A stretch of 64,000 bases of DNA from Deltaproteobacteria bacterium ADurb.Bin207 (GTDB lineage Bacteria; Myxococcota_A; Polyangia; Polyangiales; Polyangiaceae), in assembly GCA_002070115.1 (NCBI GenBank), contig MWCO01000023.1:1-64000 (forward strand). Direction: 5' to 3'. The notes under the pieces were generated by a model, which was given only the letters and a program-made list of their open reading frames with translations, was not told the origin of the DNA and did no database searches. Shown here one piece after another: positions 8,023-15,586 of the stretch. The translations under genes and the position numbers were made by a program. The stretch's first letter is position 1. Every line of letters starts with the position of its first letter.

Positions 8023-8598
8023 TCATGACCGGGAGGAGGGGCGTGATGCGCTGGCCTCCCAAATATCACGTAAATGCGCTTCTTTTTCTTGAGAAAGCCG
8101 GATAAACAGGCCTTGTGCCCTCGCGAATAGGGTCTTATCGGGGCCTTTTAGTGTGGCTGTCAGGAATATTTTCCTGTTTTCTACATGGTGGAGGGATGTT
8201 TCCATGATTGCGACGGTTCCAAGGGGCAGCATGGCGATAAAATCCACTTCCAAGCGCGCCGCAACCACCCGATGACCCGCCAGCCAGGCGGCCAACCCCA
8301 TCGTTTCATCAAGGACAGCCGCCATGCTCCCGCCATGCGCATGGCCTGGTGGTCCAAGGCTGCCAGGGCCAAACCATGCTTTTCCCACGAGGGCGCCATC
8401 GGACGAGCGCCGATAATAGCGCACACGAAGCCGATGGCTTTCCTCCTCACCGGAAACGAAGGAATTAGGTGGGGAAGCCGCGAGTTCAGCAATCTCTTCC
8501 CATTGCGGTTCCGGTGCAAGGCAGGGGGAGGCTTCTGCGGTGGTGTGGGATGGATTCATGAGTAACGTGTTGAGGAAAGATGGTGGCAGCGTTTCCAT
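8023..8598 (-). CDS. PaaI-type hotdog-fold thioesterase
   Basis: 191 aa. The central motif HAHGGSMAAVLDETMG is the hallmark of PaaI/YbgC-type hotdog thioesterases (the H-G-G segment plus a downstream acidic residue that polarises water). They hydrolyse acyl-CoA or aryl-CoA thioesters in the cytoplasm. The first 50 residues (rich in Pro, Ser and Glu) are poorly conserved. The ATG at 8598 lies only 7 bases after the stop of the upstream lipoprotein, so the two are likely cotranscribed; an alternative ATG is at 8559. The acyl substrate cannot be deduced. Confidence 0.85.
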   Translation of the reverse strand: METLPPSFLNTLLMNPSHTTAEASPCLAPEPQWEEIAELAASPPNSFVSGEEESHRLRVRYYRRSSDGALVGKAWFGPGSLGPPGHAHGGSMAAVLDETMGLAAWLAGHRVVAARLEVDFIAMLPLGTVAIMETSLHHVENRKIFLTATLKGPDKTLFARAQGLFIRLSQEKEAHLRDIWEASASRPSSRS

Positions 8599-8605
8599 GC
8601 CACGC

Positions 8606-9499
8606 TCAAGAGCGGGAACGACGGTGAATCAGGGCAGCGACAAGCGCGAGGGCAAGCCAGTAGGCATGAGAGGAGGGATGGCTTTTGACGGCCTGGATAC
8701 TGCACCAACTCGGATCCGGCGGATCAGGACACTTGCTATCGCAGTTCGTGTCCAGGCAACCATCTTTTCCTGCCAGGGCTTTGGCATCGTCCTGTCCGTC
8801 TTCATTGTTTTTCCAGCAGTTTTTTTTGCACTGATCGTTTGAGCACTTGAACACGCATTGAACGAGTGTCTTGCAGTCAGGGTTTTTTGCGCATGCAATG
8901 CATGTGTCCTGACAGTATTCTTGCATACAAGTATCGCATTCGGCGAATAGGGTGGAAGTGAGTCCCAGAGTAGCAGCGGTACATTTTTCTGGTGTTCCAC
9001 CGTCGACCGTGGCAGCTCCACCGGTTCCACCCAGTCCGCCGCCACCAGTTCCGCCCGGTCCAACGCCACCAGTTCCGCCCGCTCCGCCGCCACCAGTTCC
9101 GCCCGCTCCGCCGCCACCGCTTCCACCCGGCTCGCCACCGCTTCCGCCCGTTCCGCCGCCACCAGTTCCACTTGCGCCAGCGACGCCTCCCGTGCCGCCC
9201 GATTGTCCACCGCCAATTCCACCCGCACCGGCATTGCCCCCTGAACCGCCTTCTTCGGCCCCCCCTGAGCCTCCTCCACCTGTGGGTTCATCGCCGCCAG
9301 AACCTCCTTGGGCAGCCGTGGCTCCACTACCCCCGGCTCCCGTGTCAGGCCACTTGCCGACATCCCCATTTCCACTATCATAAGCGCCGCCCGTCGCTGC
9401 CCCAGGGTCGATATCGTATCCCGCACCTTCGCGGTCCAAGGCGCAAGCGCCAAGAAGCAATCCCGCCCACGCCCAATAGCGCAATCCTTTTTCTTTCAT
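8606..9499 (-). CDS. Gly-rich lipoprotein with Cys-rich domain and C-terminal membrane/Arg tail
   Basis: 297 aa. Lipobox LLLGAC (Cys19); a long GGxGG/TGG/AGG low-complexity region (about 45-165) encoded by short tandem DNA repeats at about 9007-9240; then a Cys-rich module (about 170-250; CDTCMQEYC, CIACAKNPDC, CKTLVQCVFKC). The very end is a hydrophobic stretch (AYWLALALVAALI) followed by HRRSRS. A hydrophobic segment plus Arg cluster at the C-terminus resembles sorting tags such as MYXO-CTERM, but the upstream small-residue/Cys motif of that tag is not evident. It is probably a surface protein of unknown function, first gene of a two-gene unit with the thioesterase. Confidence 0.8.
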   Translation of the reverse strand: MKEKGLRYWAWAGLLLGACALDREGAGYDIDPGAATGGAYDSGNGDVGKWPDTGAGGSGATAAQGGSGGDEPTGGGGSGGAEEGGSGGNAGAGGIGGGQSGGTGGVAGASGTGGGGTGGSGGEPGGSGGGGAGGTGGGGAGGTGGVGPGGTGGGGLGGTGGAATVDGGTPEKCTAATLGLTSTLFAECDTCMQEYCQDTCIACAKNPDCKTLVQCVFKCSNDQCKKNCWKNNEDGQDDAKALAGKDGCLDTNCDSKCPDPPDPSWCSIQAVKSHPSSHAYWLALALVAALIHRRSRS

Positions 9500-9744
9500 G
9501 GTTTCTTACCCTGTACGACGAACGAGCCTCGCCAAATCCACCGAGAACAACACAATTCGCCAACGATACGCTACAAGATGGAGTGTACCGCCGAAACCGT
9601 ATCAAATCCACCGCCTTTTATGCCCTGAACGTCGTTCGCCCCGGGGAGCCCCGGCATCCCGCGACAAGATGGCAACCCCAGGTTGTTTTGTGCAGTGATG
9701 CGCGAACTTGGACCTCAAAGCGATTCCATGATGATATGAACCTC

Positions 9745-9803
9745 GTGCATCCGTCACGGCTCAAACCGTGCTTTCGTTCGATTCCCATCGGACCGTGATG
9801 CAC
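9745..9803 (+). promoter_or_regulatory. Leader hairpin with two alternative pairings next to the porin ribosome-binding site
   Basis: GTGCAT 9745-9750 pairs with ATGCAC 9798-9803, and CACGG 9755-9759 can pair either with CCGTG 9793-9797 (long stem) or CCGTG 9766-9770 (short hairpin). The long stem ends exactly where the Shine-Dalgarno AAGGAGG (9804-9810) begins. This arrangement could modulate ribosome access. Confidence 0.4.
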
Positions 9804-9818
9804 AAGGAGGTTTCGTTC

Positions 9819-10898
9819 ATGGCTCGGCGACCTGTTTTTCTCCCCGTATGGATTGGATTGTTCCTCGCCGCCCCATCCGCCTACGCCATCGAATTGGTCG
9901 AAGACGAAGACCACTACGTCAATCTCTCGGCTTTCGTTCAGCCGCGGCTCAGCCTTGCCATCGACGGAAACGACAATAGCGTTGCGCAGGATATGTATAT
10001 TCGTCGCGTGCGTTTGCTCTTCGATGGAAAAGTGCATGAAAACATCGGTTTTTATATCGGAACGTTGACGGCGGATATCGGCCGCGATGCCAATCAATCC
10101 CCGGCGACCGTCATTGGCGACGCTTGGATGGAGGGGGATATCGACCGGGCGTTCAAGATCAACGCGGGGTTATTGAAGCTGCCCTTCACACGACATGGCT
10201 CCCAAGGGGCTGGTGCCCTGCATGGTATTGATTTTCATGGTGCTTTTCTGGGACGATACCTCGGGGAGCCGGAGAAAACCGGGCCCGTACCCGTGCATCG
10301 GGATCTTGGGGTATTGGTCCGGGGTTTGGTCCTCGATGACGTTCTCGATTACCGGCTCGCCGTCACGGATGGCGTGGCACCCAACGCCGCCGGAGATTAT
10401 CCCCGCGTCGTTGGCCGTTTGGGCGTGAATCTGATGGATGTAGAGCCAGACTATTTCTGGAAAGGCACGTACTTGGGCTCCAAGAGCATCGTCTCGTTCG
10501 GTTTTTCTTTCGATATCGAACCCGGTGTCGGCGGCGATACGGGCAACAAGACCTTTTATGCTCTCGCTTTCGATGCTTTGGTCGATGTGCCCATCGGCGA
10601 AAATGGCATCGTAGCCACCGTCGCCGGTCACCATTACGGGTCTGGAGGCACAATCCCGAAAGGCGTGGGGATTTGGGGAGATTTGGGATACCGAATCAAA
10701 AAAATCGAGCCCCTCGTCGAGGTGGAATACTACCAACCATCCGAAGAGGGAAATCGTCGCATTGGCCTGTTTGGCGGTGCCAACTACTGGATCAAAGGCC
10801 ACCATGCAAACCTGAAATTGCAAGTCGGCGCCGTGGACGTGGAAACGAAATTGGATTGGGCCACCGAGGTGTTGATGCAGGGGCAAGTCATGTTCTAA
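9819..10898 (+). CDS. Phosphate-selective-porin-like (OprO/OprP type) outer membrane porin
   Basis: 359 aa from the ATG at 9819, preceded by AAGGAGG at 9804-9810. Signal peptide 1-24 (ending PSAYA). The rest is an alternating beta-barrel pattern: FVQPRLSLAIDG, MYIRRVRLLFDGKVHENIGFYIGTL, and a C-terminal strand ending in Phe, typical for barrel assembly. The R-R-x-R-x-x-x-x-G segment and the F-x-I-N-A-G-L-L-K-L-P motif near 90-130 are typical of the phosphate/pyrophosphate porin family; the ligand is not proven. It is monocistronic, with an unusual leader hairpin covering the ribosome-binding site region. Confidence 0.8.
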   Translation: MARRPVFLPVWIGLFLAAPSAYAIELVEDEDHYVNLSAFVQPRLSLAIDGNDNSVAQDMYIRRVRLLFDGKVHENIGFYIGTLTADIGRDANQSPATVIGDAWMEGDIDRAFKINAGLLKLPFTRHGSQGAGALHGIDFHGAFLGRYLGEPEKTGPVPVHRDLGVLVRGLVLDDVLDYRLAVTDGVAPNAAGDYPRVVGRLGVNLMDVEPDYFWKGTYLGSKSIVSFGFSFDIEPGVGGDTGNKTFYALAFDALVDVPIGENGIVATVAGHHYGSGGTIPKGVGIWGDLGYRIKKIEPLVEVEYYQPSEEGNRRIGLFGGANYWIKGHHANLKLQVGAVDVETKLDWATEVLMQGQVMF

Positions 10899-10951
10899 CC
10901 TATACCCAAACGGGACTACGGTTCGAATCAGCCGGGCTCCCTAAAAAACAG

Positions 10952-10970
10952 ATGATTCCTGAGAAATCAT
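10952..10970 (+). promoter_or_regulatory. Small hairpin overlapping a start codon
   Basis: ATGATT 10952-10957 is complementary to AATCAT 10965-10970, which includes the first bases of the ATG at 10969. Such a stem could dampen translation of the DUF4846 lipoprotein; it is short, so confidence is low. Confidence 0.25.
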
Positions 10971-11967
10971 GAAGGCGGATACGTTTCGAATTGGCCTCTT
11001 GCCCCTTTTCGCTCTGTGGGCAGCAGGTTGCCCATCGACGAAGAATGAGCCCAAAGAAGCATCGATGGCGCAGCCCACCCCGCAGGTATCCGAATCACCT
11101 CGAACGGTGCCAACCCCTTCTCCCGCGGCTCCGACCTCTGCCACGTCAGCCGTGGAACGAACCATCGGTCCCGTGGACCTTGCGCGCTACCTCTGGCACG
11201 CTGATTCATCCCTCGAACCCCTCGAAGCCGTCGATGATCTGCTGCTTCGCGTCAATACGGTCGAGGGCTATACGCGCGTGTCGTTGCCCGACGACTCCTG
11301 GGGGGCCTGGCTTCGGCGTCTTCCCCTCGCCGCGGCCGGCAGCCCCGTACGCTCCTTTTCAGGAACCGTGATCCTGCCCGGAGACCATGAAAACCTGGCC
11401 GCCGTGGCGACCCTCGACATCGGCAAAGCAGACTTGCAGCAATGCGCCGACGCCGTCATGCGTCTTCATGCGGAATGGGATTGGGCCAACGGAGTGAGGG
11501 AAATCACGTTTCAAGCCGCCAGTGGAATGGCTTTGCCTTTGGCCCGGTGGGAAAAAGGGGAGCGAATCGTACCAAAAGGTTCATCCATCATGTGGGTTCC
11601 CGCCGCGGCACCGAGCAAAGACGATCATCGGTCGTTTCGAAAATACCTGGATGCCGTATTTGCCTGGGCCAACACGGTATCCCTCGAAAGACAGGCGAAA
11701 AAAGTTGAATTGGACGATCTCCAGCCGGGGGATTTTTTTATTCTACCCGGAAATCCTGGACACACTGTCCTTGTGCTCGACTTGGCGGTCGATGGAAGTG
11801 GTCAGCGCATGGTTTTGCTCGGGCAAAGCTATATGCCGGCGCAGAACTTTCACGTGCTGCGGCCACGACGGGACACGGCTTGGTTCTCCCTCGACCCAAG
11901 GGCACCAGGTGTGCAAACCCCCTTTTGGCCCAAGCCCTTCCCCTGGTCATCCATCCGACGGCTGTAG
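10969..11967 (+). CDS. DUF4846-family lipoprotein
   Basis: 332 aa. Lipobox LWAAGC (Cys21), then a Pro/Ser/Thr-rich linker to about 62. The body matches the DUF4846 pattern as I know it: W-L-R-R-L-P-L, the motif KADLQQCADAVMRLHAEW, and a C-terminal LQPGDFFILPGNPGHTVLVLDLA that reads like the end of an NlpC/P60-type papain-like fold (the G-H-T-V histidine motif). The biochemical role of the family is not established; peptide or cell-wall processing is a guess. It lies 70 bases after the porin on the same strand. Confidence 0.75.
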   Translation: MKADTFRIGLLPLFALWAAGCPSTKNEPKEASMAQPTPQVSESPRTVPTPSPAAPTSATSAVERTIGPVDLARYLWHADSSLEPLEAVDDLLLRVNTVEGYTRVSLPDDSWGAWLRRLPLAAAGSPVRSFSGTVILPGDHENLAAVATLDIGKADLQQCADAVMRLHAEWDWANGVREITFQAASGMALPLARWEKGERIVPKGSSIMWVPAAAPSKDDHRSFRKYLDAVFAWANTVSLERQAKKVELDDLQPGDFFILPGNPGHTVLVLDLAVDGSGQRMVLLGQSYMPAQNFHVLRPRRDTAWFSLDPRAPGVQTPFWPKPFPWSSIRRL

Positions 11968-12058
11968 AAAAAATCTGTTTATTTTCAATTGGATAGGCTG
12001 ATTTGGCGGCAGGATATCCGCGGGACTTGGCCGTCGAACCGGGGTTTGTTTACACCAT

Positions 12059-12074
12059 CTCCTCGATCGAGGAG
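12059..12074. promoter_or_regulatory. 16-bp perfect palindrome over the ribosome-binding site
   Basis: CTCCTCGATCGAGGAG at 12059-12074 is self-complementary and includes GAGGAG, the likely Shine-Dalgarno of the gene at 12086. It could be a repressor operator or an mRNA hairpin that hides the site. Confidence 0.4.
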
Positions 12075-12085
12075 TCAAGATACTC

Positions 12086-12679
12086 ATGTATGGTAGGTCA
12101 AGACAGCATTGGGTGTTACGACGAGGGCAAGGGGCGTTATGTCTATTGGTGATGTTGTATTCCGGGGTAGCAAGAGCGGAATCGTTCATTGAACGACCCG
12201 ACGCGCATCCTGCTACGCAGGTCGAAGCGGAGCCGCATCTCGTATTCGGCTGGCTCGACCCCCCGGGGATAGCCGATGGGAGCGGATATGGGATGGGAAT
12301 TCGCGGGACCTTCGAACTCGTGGATCCTGGATTCATTCCTCGGTTGAACAATACGGTGGGGATAGGCGTTGGACTCGACTGGCTTCGTTATCACGCCGAG
12401 GACTGCCATCGAAATGAAGTCGGCGACTGGGAATGCGAAGACGATCGGGCGCGATACGTATGGGTTCCCGTCGTGCTGCAATGGAACTTTTTCTTGCACG
12501 AACAATGGTCGGTATTCGGGGAGCCCGGCGTGGCCCTGCGCTTCCAATCACCCGGCAACAATAAGTTTGATCCGTTCGTTTTGTACCTGGGAGGGCGTTG
12601 GCGTTTTTCCGATCAAGCTTCTCTGACCATGCGAATTGGTTATCCCGTCACCACCGTGGGCGTTTCTTTTTTCTTGTGA
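12086..12679 (+). CDS. Small outer-membrane beta-barrel-like protein
   Basis: 197 aa with a signal peptide (about 1-31, ending GVARA). The mature part alternates polar and hydrophobic residues in strands with short turns (GIGVGLDWLRYHA, YVWVPVVLQWNFFL, WSVFGEPGVALRF, FVLYLGGRWRF) and ends in VGVSFFL, consistent with an eight-strand-type barrel. Two Cys (in CHRNEVGDWEC) probably form a disulfide in a loop. No closer family is recognised. It converges with the proline dehydrogenase gene; only 6 bases separate the stops. Confidence 0.7.
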   Translation: MYGRSRQHWVLRRGQGALCLLVMLYSGVARAESFIERPDAHPATQVEAEPHLVFGWLDPPGIADGSGYGMGIRGTFELVDPGFIPRLNNTVGIGVGLDWLRYHAEDCHRNEVGDWECEDDRARYVWVPVVLQWNFFLHEQWSVFGEPGVALRFQSPGNNKFDPFVLYLGGRWRFSDQASLTMRIGYPVTTVGVSFFL

Positions 12680-12685
12680 ACGCCA

Positions 12686-13609
12686 TCAACCCGCAATCAA
12701 CGCTTTGGCAACGAACCAGGCGTTTTCGGGGCGTTCGGCGATTCGGCGAGAAAAATAGGGATACCATTGGGTGCCGAACGGCACATAGGCGCGGACGAAA
12801 TGACCTTCGGCGGCAAGGCGACGTTGCAAATCGCGACGGATGCCGTAAAGCATTTGGTATTCGACTCGCTCGGACGGGATGCCCTGCTCGGCGTTCCACG
12901 ATTGAAGCTGGTTGATGATCCGCTCGTCGTGCGTGGCAATCGCGGTATGATTGCCCTCGGCAAGGTTGGTTTTGACCAGGGAGACAAACGCGGCATCCAC
13001 CGTGGATTTGTCTTGGTACGCGACGGTGGGCGGCTCTTTGTACGCGCCTTTGACGATCCTCAGGTTGGGTTTCAGATCGAGAAGGGAGCGCAAATCCGAT
13101 TCCGTACGACGAAGACTCGACTGCAACACAAGCCCGAGATTGTCGAAGCCTTGCTCGCGAAGGAGCCGAAACGCGCGAAGAGTATCGTCCACGCGGGGAG
13201 AATCCTCCATGTCGATTCGCACGAAAGTGTCGTGTTCCCGAGCCGTGGATAGGATGGTTTTGGCCGATTCGATCATCAAATCGAAATCGAGGCCGAGCCC
13301 GATTTGCGTCAATTTGATGGATAAGTACCGGGGGTAAGGTCGGGAAGCGAAAGAGGTGACGTGCTGCCCAATCAATTGGGAGAACTCAAGCACCTCCTGT
13401 TGTGATGTCACCATCTCCCCCAGCAGGTCCAAAATACCGTGAATACCATCTTTTTCGAGAGCATCGATGGCCGTCAGCGCCTCGTCGATGGTCGTTCCTG
13501 CTACGAATCGTCGGGCAAAACGCCACGCCCGGCGAGTCACGAGATGCTGAACGGTTCGATGATTCGCGACGTTGAGTACGGCGGAACGGTACAGGAGGGT
13601 GGTATCCAT
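12686..13609 (-). CDS. Proline dehydrogenase
   Basis: 307 aa. It oxidises L-proline to pyrroline-5-carboxylate with FAD, passing electrons to quinone. The PRODH barrel motifs are visible: YLSIKLTQIGL, VRIDMEDSP, LGLVLQSSLRRTE, LRIVKGAYKEP, IATHDERII, EYQMLYGIR, and the C-terminal RAYVPFGTQWYPYFSRRIAERPEN, with paired Arg for the proline carboxylate. This is the short, monofunctional form; the P5C dehydrogenase partner is not in this window. The start is taken at 13609; a few more in-frame residues exist upstream. A leader of about 300 bases without a gene precedes it. Confidence 0.9.
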   Translation of the reverse strand: MDTTLLYRSAVLNVANHRTVQHLVTRRAWRFARRFVAGTTIDEALTAIDALEKDGIHGILDLLGEMVTSQQEVLEFSQLIGQHVTSFASRPYPRYLSIKLTQIGLGLDFDLMIESAKTILSTAREHDTFVRIDMEDSPRVDDTLRAFRLLREQGFDNLGLVLQSSLRRTESDLRSLLDLKPNLRIVKGAYKEPPTVAYQDKSTVDAAFVSLVKTNLAEGNHTAIATHDERIINQLQSWNAEQGIPSERVEYQMLYGIRRDLQRRLAAEGHFVRAYVPFGTQWYPYFSRRIAERPENAWFVAKALIAG

Positions 13610-13932
13610 GGCAGGCGATCTAGAGCCGGACACCCACGATGCAAGAGGGCAGAACGAGGCACGGTCCGTTTTGCCAGAGCCGGGGCGAGAGCAAGGTGCC
13701 CAACATCATGGGTCGGATGGGTCAGCCGGATGGGGGGGCTGCCGTCAGGGATAAGGCAATGGTCAACATCCACGATTTCAGGGGATATGAGCTGTTGTCC
13801 CCAGGATGTCGAAGGAAATGCTCGAGGGAAAATGAGGGGACGGGTCGGGCACGAGCCGAGCAGGGACACATGGCGATACGGTGCTTGCGACAGGTCGGCG
13901 TGAGTATAACTAAACGAAATGATTATAGTTTA
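13610..13932. other. 323-bp region upstream of proline dehydrogenase
   Basis: No supported gene. On the minus strand two TATAAT boxes overlap the end of the neighbouring gene (complements of 13932-13937 and 13922-13927), without a good -35; they may be the promoter for proline dehydrogenase, giving a leader of roughly 300 nt. GGGAAAATGAGGGGA at 13826-13840 resembles the end of the inverted-repeat element at 7354-7618. A minus-strand frame across most of the gap lacks protein-like features. Confidence 0.4.
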
Positions 13933-14658
13933 TTATAGAGGGCGCTCGGTCATCGCTTCGAAGTGGGGGGCAAACCACCCCAGAGTCATCAGCAAAGCGC
14001 CGACCCCAACGAGTGTAAGGCCGCGTAATTTCATGCCTTTTCTCTTCCACCCCAACAGGTGGATTCCATACGCTGCGACGACCAGGTTGAGGCATCCAAG
14101 AACGAGCGTGGTTCGAATGAGTCCGAGCGATGGCATGAACACGAAAGAAAAAGCGAGCGAACCGGCGAGGCCACCGGCGTAATCCAAGGCGAAGCCTCGT
14201 GCCACGACATCCGCGAATCGTTCGTTGCGTTTGAGAATCCGCAGCAGCAATGGGAGTTGTAGGCCGACGAGGGTCCCAATCAGCAGCGTTGCGGCATACA
14301 GGACGAATCGAAACGGCCCGTGGAGGCCGAATACAACGTAAAGCATCGGTGCGGAAGCGCCCCCCACGGTGGCTGTCGCGACCGCTGCATCGATGAACCG
14401 AAGTTCCAACTCGGTTTTGATCCAACTCGACAGATAAGAACCCAGTCCCAGCGCTACCATGGTGCCGCTGATGATCAACGCGAAGCTCGAAACGGGTTCA
14501 CCGAGCAAAAAGCTTTCTACCGCACCGAGCGATAGCTCATACGCCAAGCCGGTGGATGCCAAAACGACGAGCACGGCATACAAAAGGGCGACGTGGCGAG
14601 GGGGCGGAAGGCGAGGAGCAGCTACTGGGTTTCGGTGGGGCAGGGGAGCGGAGGACAA
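13933..14658 (-). CDS. Membrane domain of a spermidine/spermine-synthase-like protein, catalytic half absent
   Basis: 241 aa, about seven membrane helices. The sequence (LASTGLAYELSLGAVESFLLG, IISGTMVALGLGSYLSSW, LIGTLVGLQLPLLLRIL, FALDYAGGLAGSLAF) is the N-terminal membrane half of bacterial membrane-anchored spermidine synthases, which normally continue into a cytosolic aminopropyltransferase domain of about 250-300 residues. Here the protein stops at the end of the last helix, and downstream DNA shows no trace of the catalytic domain in any frame. The start is a TTG at 14658, 6 bases after the DUF350 gene. It shares an operon with AdoMet decarboxylase and DUF350. Confidence 0.75.
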   Translation of the reverse strand: MSSAPLPHRNPVAAPRLPPPRHVALLYAVLVVLASTGLAYELSLGAVESFLLGEPVSSFALIISGTMVALGLGSYLSSWIKTELELRFIDAAVATATVGGASAPMLYVVFGLHGPFRFVLYAATLLIGTLVGLQLPLLLRILKRNERFADVVARGFALDYAGGLAGSLAFSFVFMPSLGLIRTTLVLGCLNLVVAAYGIHLLGWKRKGMKLRGLTLVGVGALLMTLGWFAPHFEAMTERPL

Positions 14659-14664
14659 GGCGGT

Positions 14665-14949
14665 TCAACCGTGGATAGCGGCGGCGATGATGATGGCAAG
14701 ACCCAGCATCATGCAGCCCAACACGATACCCACCGCGGTGTTCTGATCTTCCTCCAATTCTTTTCGAATCGAAAACGGAAAGATGAACCCCAATACCTTG
14801 TAGGCCAAGGCAAACATGATGAGGCCAAGGAAGCTGTAGACTACCGAGGCACCAAAGGCTTTGAGAGCCGTGACGATGGCGGCCGTCGACCACAAGGCAT
14901 CGACTTCCCCTGGTTGTGCGGCAAGCATGACGTTGACCATCAGCCCCAT
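14665..14949 (-). CDS. DUF350 (UPF0719/YjfL-type) membrane protein
   Basis: 94 aa from the ATG at 14949, with GGGAGG 8 bases upstream; the start follows the stop of the AdoMet decarboxylase by 4 bases. Two or three hydrophobic helices (VVYSFLGLIMFALAYKVLGFIF; GIVLGCMMLGLAIIIAAAI) flank the motif P-F-S-I-R-K-E-L-E-E-D-Q-N-T-A-V-G, typical of DUF350 (E-x-x-x-D-x-N). These proteins often neighbour polyamine and membrane-stress genes; the biochemical role is unknown. Confidence 0.85.
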   Translation of the reverse strand: MGLMVNVMLAAQPGEVDALWSTAAIVTALKAFGASVVYSFLGLIMFALAYKVLGFIFPFSIRKELEEDQNTAVGIVLGCMMLGLAIIIAAAIHG

Positions 14950-14953
14950 GGCA

Positions 14954-15367
14954 TCATCCCTCCCGTGAGTGTTCCATTTTTGTAGGCATACCATTCGAAC
15001 TGGTCGTCGCGGGCAACCGGCCGCGCTCGACACGAACGATCGTGACCGTCGTTGCTCCTAACGCCTTTTTCAACTTTTCGTCCCAACTCCAACCACATCC
15101 GATTCTACAGCAATACAGGCTAAATGTTGCGATGCGATACTCGGGGTACGTATGCACTGCGAGATGTGACTCCTGCAACGCGACCAATCCAGTCACGCCC
15201 CCTTCGCCGGCGAACGTATGCCAGTACCCTTCGTGGAGCGAATGCAAAGATGTGTCCCGAAGAATGGATTTCACGATCGATTGGAGACAAGAAGCGTCAC
15301 GAAGAAGGTGAGGCTCACACCCGAAAGCATCGACTATCCACTCTTCGCCGACCTCCATTGTGGGCAT
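14954..15367 (-). CDS. speH: S-adenosylmethionine decarboxylase proenzyme
   Basis: 137 aa. It decarboxylates AdoMet to supply the aminopropyl donor for spermidine. The self-cleavage site is in ALQESHLAVHTYPEYR: the Ser of E-S-H becomes the pyruvoyl group, and the following His and downstream Cys in the CC motif are the usual processing and proton-donor residues. Length suits the bacterial class 1B (SpeH/SpeD-small) enzyme. An alternative ATG lies at 15358. It is the first gene of a tight three-gene operon with DUF350 and the membrane-only spermidine-synthase homologue. An extra Cys-rich patch (LYCCRIGCGW) is slightly unusual. Confidence 0.88.
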   Translation of the reverse strand: MPTMEVGEEWIVDAFGCEPHLLRDASCLQSIVKSILRDTSLHSLHEGYWHTFAGEGGVTGLVALQESHLAVHTYPEYRIATFSLYCCRIGCGWSWDEKLKKALGATTVTIVRVERGRLPATTSSNGMPTKMEHSREG

Positions 15368-15586
15368 TCCAAAACCCTAGCATGGGTTCGGCCCAAGTTG
15401 GAAGAGGGGGAAGTGCTAGCGCCGATGGAGAGAATCTGGTCGTCCGTTCGACGGCAAAGGATGAAAATGCGCTAGCCCCATGCGCGTACTCCAACAAGGA
15501 AAACGGCAATCGATGCGCAAGATGGCTCGGCGGGAGAGAATTATGCTTGACGCGTCTGCCTGTCGTTTGTCAGCACAGGATGGAAG

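Noticed and set aside
8952-9383. Proline-rich plus-strand frame (143 aa)
   Set aside because: Mirror image of the Gly-rich repeats of the lipoprotein on the minus strand.
10910-10945. GGTTCGAATC, a T-loop-like motif suggesting a tRNA
   Set aside because: The flanking bases do not form a T-stem or an acceptor stem, and no anticodon arm is present.
13537-13869. 110-aa minus-strand frame upstream of proline dehydrogenase
   Set aside because: Overlaps the dehydrogenase start in another frame; Pro/Ser/Arg-rich without recognisable features.
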